A stretch of 8,830 nt of DNA from Eubacterium sp. (GTDB lineage: Bacteria > Bacillota > Clostridia > Oscillospirales > Acutalibacteraceae): positions 1 to 8,830 of the forward strand of contig JAIDEF010000005.1 in the NCBI GenBank assembly GCA_029054965.1, given 5' to 3'. Under the pieces are notes generated by a model. That model was not told where the DNA came from, ran no database searches, and was given only the letters and a program-made list of their open reading frames with translations. The translations under genes were made by a program, and so were the position numbers. Positions 5,609 through 8,830 of this stretch are shown piece after piece. Position 1 is the first letter of the stretch; every line of letters begins with the position of its first letter.

Positions 5609-8005
5609 AATTATAATACCCTTTCTCTTACCAAGTGTAACAGTCTTATTAATATCAAATTTTCTCTTTCTGTTTCTGTTAAATCGTATTTCATTAGCGG
5701 TTGACGGAATAAATCCTAAAAGCTTTTCATCCAAATTAACCGCAAATTCTTCCTTTTTATCAGAGAAATTATAGAGGCATATCAGTGCATCATTATCCTT
5801 GACATATGCAGTGGCAAGCACATTTTTATTATTTGTTTTAACAGGATTTTCACTGTGCCAGTAGCCGAGCATTCTGCTGTCAGAAATACCGAAATCATCC
5901 CATACCTTATACATCTGCACTGCATTTGTATAGCCCCATCCAAAACGATTATTCATTCCGTAGAGCATACCTGCATAGAAATCACCGCCGCCCTCAAGCA
6001 TCTGACCTGTAACACCATAAGGTATTCCCGAAACCTCACAAAGCAAATATTCAGGTGAATATTTTTTATAAAAGAAGCCTTCACCAAGCCATATGCTGTC
6101 AAGGAACGGCAAAAGCTCTGCATAAAGATTAAGACAGCTTACATCGCCCGCTCTCGGCTCCTCGTGATTCCACATATGCATATCAATCAAACCGTCAGTT
6201 CTGTCAAGTATTTTCTTTGCTCGTTCAATCGTTGTTCTGTCAAGGGAGGTATCATCAATATATATTCCCTTTATTCCTACATTTTCAACCAGCCAGTTAA
6301 GTCCCTCAACATAATAGTTATCAAGCCTTGTATCAGGCCGCACAATGAATGAAATATCATGGTCATTTTTATATTTGCCGTGCTTATATTTAACAAACCA
6401 GCCCGGTATGATATCCTCACCGAAATTGTCAACAAGCCACTGCGGCTTTTCCTTCTGCCAGGAGTGACTGACGCCCTGCTTTCTTAAAATGATTTCATCA
6501 CCAAGTGCCTTGTAAACAAAGGTTTCAGCCATATGATTGCTGTGCTCACGCTCGGTATAATAAAGCTTAATGCCTATACCCTTTTCCTTTGCATAGCGAA
6601 CAGCCTTTTTTAATCTGTCAACCTCATAGAAAGGATAGTTAATAAATGGCATTATCATATTTCCCTGATGAAAGGTAACATAATTAAGTCCGTTTTTAGC
6701 GGCTCTGTCAATTTCCTTGTATTCATCCTTGAGGTCATTGCTGTGAGAATACCTTACACCGAATGCTTTTTTATAATCTATCGGCTTGAATGGTGTAAAA
6801 TGCAGTTCAAACTTAAACTCCCTTATTTCACCATTTTTAAATTCAAACTCACCTGTATAAGCACATATATTTGTACAGCAGTCATTTACTTTTACATCAA
6901 TACCGCCCCTGCCGTCATTGTCCCAAGTAGTAACGGGCACATTAAGCGGCAGATTTTTATAAAATATATTTATCAGCGGACGTCTGTAATCCTCTGCCTT
7001 GAATTTAACACGCATACCGCAGTTGACCGTTCCTACAAAAATACAGTCCTGCTGCTTGTCATTATCCCATTTGAAGCTGAGATTTTCCGCTGCAGATGCC
7101 CTGTGACCAAGTCCGTGCATAAGCAGTGAGCAATCATTGTTTATGTAAAAATTAAGTGAAGTATCTGAAACAGTAAAATCCTTTTTAGGAATTATTTTAA
7201 CAGAATACTCCATTTGTCCATCATATCTTAACACTGAACAAATCTCAGTATCAACATTATCATTCGTGCAAACAGTCCTGCTTTCAACCCTGTTATTATA
7301 AACTGTGCTTTCTGTTTTTCCGCCATTAATACTGTAATCACCGATAATAAATTCAGCAGGCTTGGCAAAAAGTTTTTTTTGCACATCACTGCAAAGCTGA
7401 ACTGCCTCATCAAATTTTGAACATACCTGCTGCGGCAAGCCGCTGTCACTAAGACTGATTTTTCGACCGAGAATAGTTAAACCTTCCTCATCAGAAGTTG
7501 GAGAAACAAACGGCTTTACAAGTGTTTCATCTATGGCAAGGCTGGAATTTAACCAATTAAGTCTTGAAAGACGCCACAAATCATTATATCCGTTATTAAC
7601 AACAGGAATATCCGCCAGCTCAAAGCAAACAGTAAATTCCCGGCTCTCCTTTTCGGTATTAATTGTAATAACAGCCTTTTCAAATTCTGCACATTCATCA
7701 GTCTTTTGAACTGTAAAGAATAAAGGCTGAATAGTATTTGCTTTCAGATTAATGGTATTAACACTTTTTCTTCCGTATTTATCAACAATATCCGTATTAA
7801 TACAGCTTATATTCAGCTTGCTGTCTGTACTTATGCTTTTAATAACATCATCAGCTTCGCTCAGCACAGCAATCTGTAATACAAAAATCTCGTTTTTCGA
7901 CATTCTTGCATTTACACACCTGTCAATATATACCCCGTCACTGAGCACACTCAAATTATCAAAATGAATTAATTTATATTTTCTGTCAAATAAATAAAGT
8001 TTCAT
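5594..8005 (-). CDS. GH123-like putative glycoside hydrolase (uncharacterised, DUF6067-type)
   Basis: An 803-residue protein without a signal peptide, first gene of the operon. About 400 N-terminal residues are beta-rich and carry a recognisable block, WRLSRLNWLNSSLAID (144-159) with ILGRKISLSDSGLP (178-191), seen in GH123-type N-terminal domains. A TIM-barrel-like part follows: FGVRYSHS (415-422), NYVTFHQGN (441-449), GIGIKLYYTEREHSNH (476-491), the GIYIDDTSLDR block (580-590), IDMHMWNH (607-614), the WLGEGFFY block (639-646) and LLCEVSGIPYG (654-664). A small C-terminal beta domain ends the protein. GH123 enzymes are beta-N-acetylgalactosaminidases that use a D-E pair; here the equivalent-looking position reads D584-D585, so the activity is uncertain. 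It is next to two fucosidases, suggesting that it trims the same imported glycan. The ATG has GAGGTG at 8010-8015, 4 nt from the start. I recognise the family type but not a proven function. Confidence 0.85.
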   Translation of the reverse strand: MKLYLFDRKYKLIHFDNLSVLSDGVYIDRCVNARMSKNEIFVLQIAVLSEADDVIKSISTDSKLNISCINTDIVDKYGRKSVNTINLKANTIQPLFFTVQKTDECAEFEKAVITINTEKESREFTVCFELADIPVVNNGYNDLWRLSRLNWLNSSLAIDETLVKPFVSPTSDEEGLTILGRKISLSDSGLPQQVCSKFDEAVQLCSDVQKKLFAKPAEFIIGDYSINGGKTESTVYNNRVESRTVCTNDNVDTEICSVLRYDGQMEYSVKIIPKKDFTVSDTSLNFYINNDCSLLMHGLGHRASAAENLSFKWDNDKQQDCIFVGTVNCGMRVKFKAEDYRRPLINIFYKNLPLNVPVTTWDNDGRGGIDVKVNDCCTNICAYTGEFEFKNGEIREFKFELHFTPFKPIDYKKAFGVRYSHSNDLKDEYKEIDRAAKNGLNYVTFHQGNMIMPFINYPFYEVDRLKKAVRYAKEKGIGIKLYYTEREHSNHMAETFVYKALGDEIILRKQGVSHSWQKEKPQWLVDNFGEDIIPGWFVKYKHGKYKNDHDISFIVRPDTRLDNYYVEGLNWLVENVGIKGIYIDDTSLDRTTIERAKKILDRTDGLIDMHMWNHEEPRAGDVSCLNLYAELLPFLDSIWLGEGFFYKKYSPEYLLCEVSGIPYGVTGQMLEGGGDFYAGMLYGMNNRFGWGYTNAVQMYKVWDDFGISDSRMLGYWHSENPVKTNNKNVLATAYVKDNDALICLYNFSDKKEEFAVNLDEKLLGFIPSTANEIRFNRNRKRKFDINKTVTLGKRKGIIIKVEK

Positions 8006-8025
8006 AACACACCTCGCTATTTTTA

Positions 8026-8054
8026 ATTATATAGCATATCAAGTTGCAATTAAA
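8026..8054 (-). promoter_or_regulatory. Probable promoter of the glycosidase operon, weak -35
   Basis: On the minus strand a perfect TATAAT lies at 8026-8031. Seventeen bases upstream the -35 position reads TTTAAT (8049-8054), which matches the consensus at only three of six positions. A weak -35 beside a good -10 is typical of a promoter needing an activator, here presumably the AraC-type protein. The predicted leader would be short, about 14 nt, with the GAGGTG ribosome binding site at 8010-8015. A second, poorer minus-strand -10 (TATACT, 8065-8070) is possible and would give a longer leader. Confidence 0.5.
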
Positions 8055-8059
8055 TTCAA
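8040..8059 (-). promoter_or_regulatory. Possible AraC-type operator: two imperfect tandem repeats at 10-bp spacing
   Basis: On the minus strand TTGAATTTAA (8050-8059) is followed directly by TTGCAACTTG (8040-8049). Both begin TTG and share five of ten positions, one helical turn apart. They cover the -35 regions of both divergent promoters, where an AraC-family activator would be expected to bind. The match is weak in AT-rich DNA, so this is tentative. Confidence 0.25.
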
Positions 8060-8072
8060 AATACAGTATAAT
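8044..8072 (+). promoter_or_regulatory. Probable sigma-70 type promoter of the AraC-family gene
   Basis: TTGCAA (8044-8049) and a perfect TATAAT (8067-8072) are separated by 17 bases, and the AraC-family ATG lies 31 bases past the -10. This is the best promoter match in the intergenic region. The -35 matches the consensus at four of six positions. Seen directly in the sequence; activity is not tested. Confidence 0.7.
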
Positions 8073-8103
8073 AAATACACAAATCGGAAGCAGAGGACTA
8101 ATT

Positions 8104-8830
8104 ATGTATCAAAGTGAATCATTTTTTGTTGAAGCTCAAAATGATAAAACCAAGTTTTCACCATCAATTACAAGTGCTTATCAGATACTCGCAGACAAAT
8201 CATATTATCATATATGCGATGAAAATGAAAAAGAGCGTTATCCGGACAGCACCATCGCATTTATACGCTGCACTCACGGAGAAGGAAAATTCTATTATTC
8301 CGATAAAAAGATTATTCTCAGGGAAAACGACTATATTTTTATCAAATTCAATGACATTGTAAAATATAAGGCAGCCTCTCAAATCTGGGGATACAGATGG
8401 GTCAACTTTTCAGCAAGCGGAATTACCGACTTTGAGCTTAATAAAAAATACTCTTCTCCATTAACCGAAAACGAAGCAGATATCTTCAGCAGGCTTTTGT
8501 TTGCAGGACAGGAAATCAAAAATACAAATTATATTAACTCACTTTTTTCAAGCTATCTTTTCAGCATAATAATAGAAAATGAAATTGCTGAAAAAAACCA
8601 GGACTTTAAAGAGCGGAAAAGACTTATTGATGACATTTGCTCCTTTATTCAGCAAAAGCTGTATTCAAGAATATCTATCACAGAAATTTCACTTTTCTTT
8701 AAAATATCACCAAGACGTATACACCAGATATTCACATCGGAGCTTTCAATATCACCAAAGCAATACATAATAAAAAAGAAAATGGAGGAGGGCTATAAGC
8801 TGCTTGTTCAGACCTCAGCCCCAATTAATA
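8104..8830 (+). CDS. AraC-family transcriptional regulator (partial, C-terminus cut by window edge)
   Basis: An open frame of 242 codons that has no stop before the window ends. The N-terminal 100 or so residues look like a cupin-type sensing domain: TIAFIRCTHGEGKFYYSDKK (50-69), then LRENDYIFI and YRWVNFSASG (97-106). A helical linker follows (about 120-180). The C-terminal AraC/XylS HTH region starts near residue 175: ITEISLFFKISPRRIHQIF (192-210) is the first helix-turn-helix, and LSISPKQYIIKKKMEEGYKLL (214-234) begins the connecting helix. The second HTH lies beyond the window. AGAGGA (8092-8097) precedes the ATG by 6 nt. It diverges from the glycosidase operon with only 98 bases between the starts, the usual position for an AraC-type activator of its neighbours. 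The inducer is unknown; a released sugar or oligosaccharide is likely. Confidence 0.93.
   Translation, partial: MYQSESFFVEAQNDKTKFSPSITSAYQILADKSYYHICDENEKERYPDSTIAFIRCTHGEGKFYYSDKKIILRENDYIFIKFNDIVKYKAASQIWGYRWVNFSASGITDFELNKKYSSPLTENEADIFSRLLFAGQEIKNTNYINSLFSSYLFSIIIENEIAEKNQDFKERKRLIDDICSFIQQKLYSRISITEISLFFKISPRRIHQIFTSELSISPKQYIIKKKMEEGYKLLVQTSAPIN

Noticed and set aside
6668..7129. A 153-codon open frame on the plus strand, antisense to the GH123-like gene
   Set aside because: Composition and lack of any motif or ribosome binding site fit an antisense shadow of a real coding frame.
8016..8035. Inverted repeat GCTAT-10 nt-ATAGC near the operon start
   Set aside because: Arms of five bases in AT-rich DNA are expected by chance. 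It is too weak for a terminator and AraC-type proteins usually bind direct repeats.
8114..8362. Plus-strand short open frame within the AraC-type gene
   Set aside because: It is an offset frame of the AraC-type regulator, which has a good ribosome binding site and family features.
1..8830. CRISPR array, tRNA, insertion sequence or phage-like genes
   Set aside because: No regularly spaced repeats, cloverleaf, transposase or integrase sequence was seen; nearly all the window is coding.

Overview
This AT-rich window reads as part of a carbohydrate-utilisation locus from a low-GC Gram-positive anaerobe, most likely a gut-type member of the Clostridia (Lachnospiraceae/Oscillospiraceae-like). This assignment is an inference. 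It rests on strong AGGAGA/GAGG-type ribosome binding sites, a lipoprotein with a Gram-positive-style short leader, the style of the GH29 enzymes, and a divergent AraC-family regulator. No rRNA, tRNA, mobile element or CRISPR array is visible.

Layout: six genes lie on the minus strand and are read from about 8005 down past base 1. One gene lies on the plus strand (8104 to beyond 8830). The two groups diverge from a 98-bp intergenic region (8006-8103) that holds a good plus-strand promoter and a weaker minus-strand one. In transcription order the minus-strand genes are: a GH123-like putative glycosidase (8005-5594), a GH29-A type alpha-L-fucosidase (5592-4114), a GH29-B type alpha-1,3/4-L-fucosidase-like enzyme (4108-2756), an exported calcineurin-like metallophosphoesterase (2745-1282), a GH16 lipoprotein (1279-242), and the N-terminus of a second exported protein (231-<1). 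The last one looks like the start of a phosphoesterase with a beta-sandwich N-terminal domain. Gaps between the genes are only 1 to 10 bases, and each ribosome binding site sits on or beside the previous stop codon, so this is almost certainly one translationally coupled operon.

How the genes may work together (inference): the GH16 lipoprotein would cut a polysaccharide or host glycan at the cell surface. Fragments would enter through a transporter not seen here. The three leaderless enzymes would then remove fucose and possibly N-acetylhexosamine in the cytoplasm. The two exported phosphoesterases suggest a phosphorylated or otherwise decorated substrate, but this is unproven. The AraC-type protein, whose C-terminus is cut by the window edge, is the likely local activator. 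An endo-acting GH16 together with two fucosidase types would fit a fucosylated glycan such as a mucin O-glycan; the substrate cannot be read from the sequence alone.
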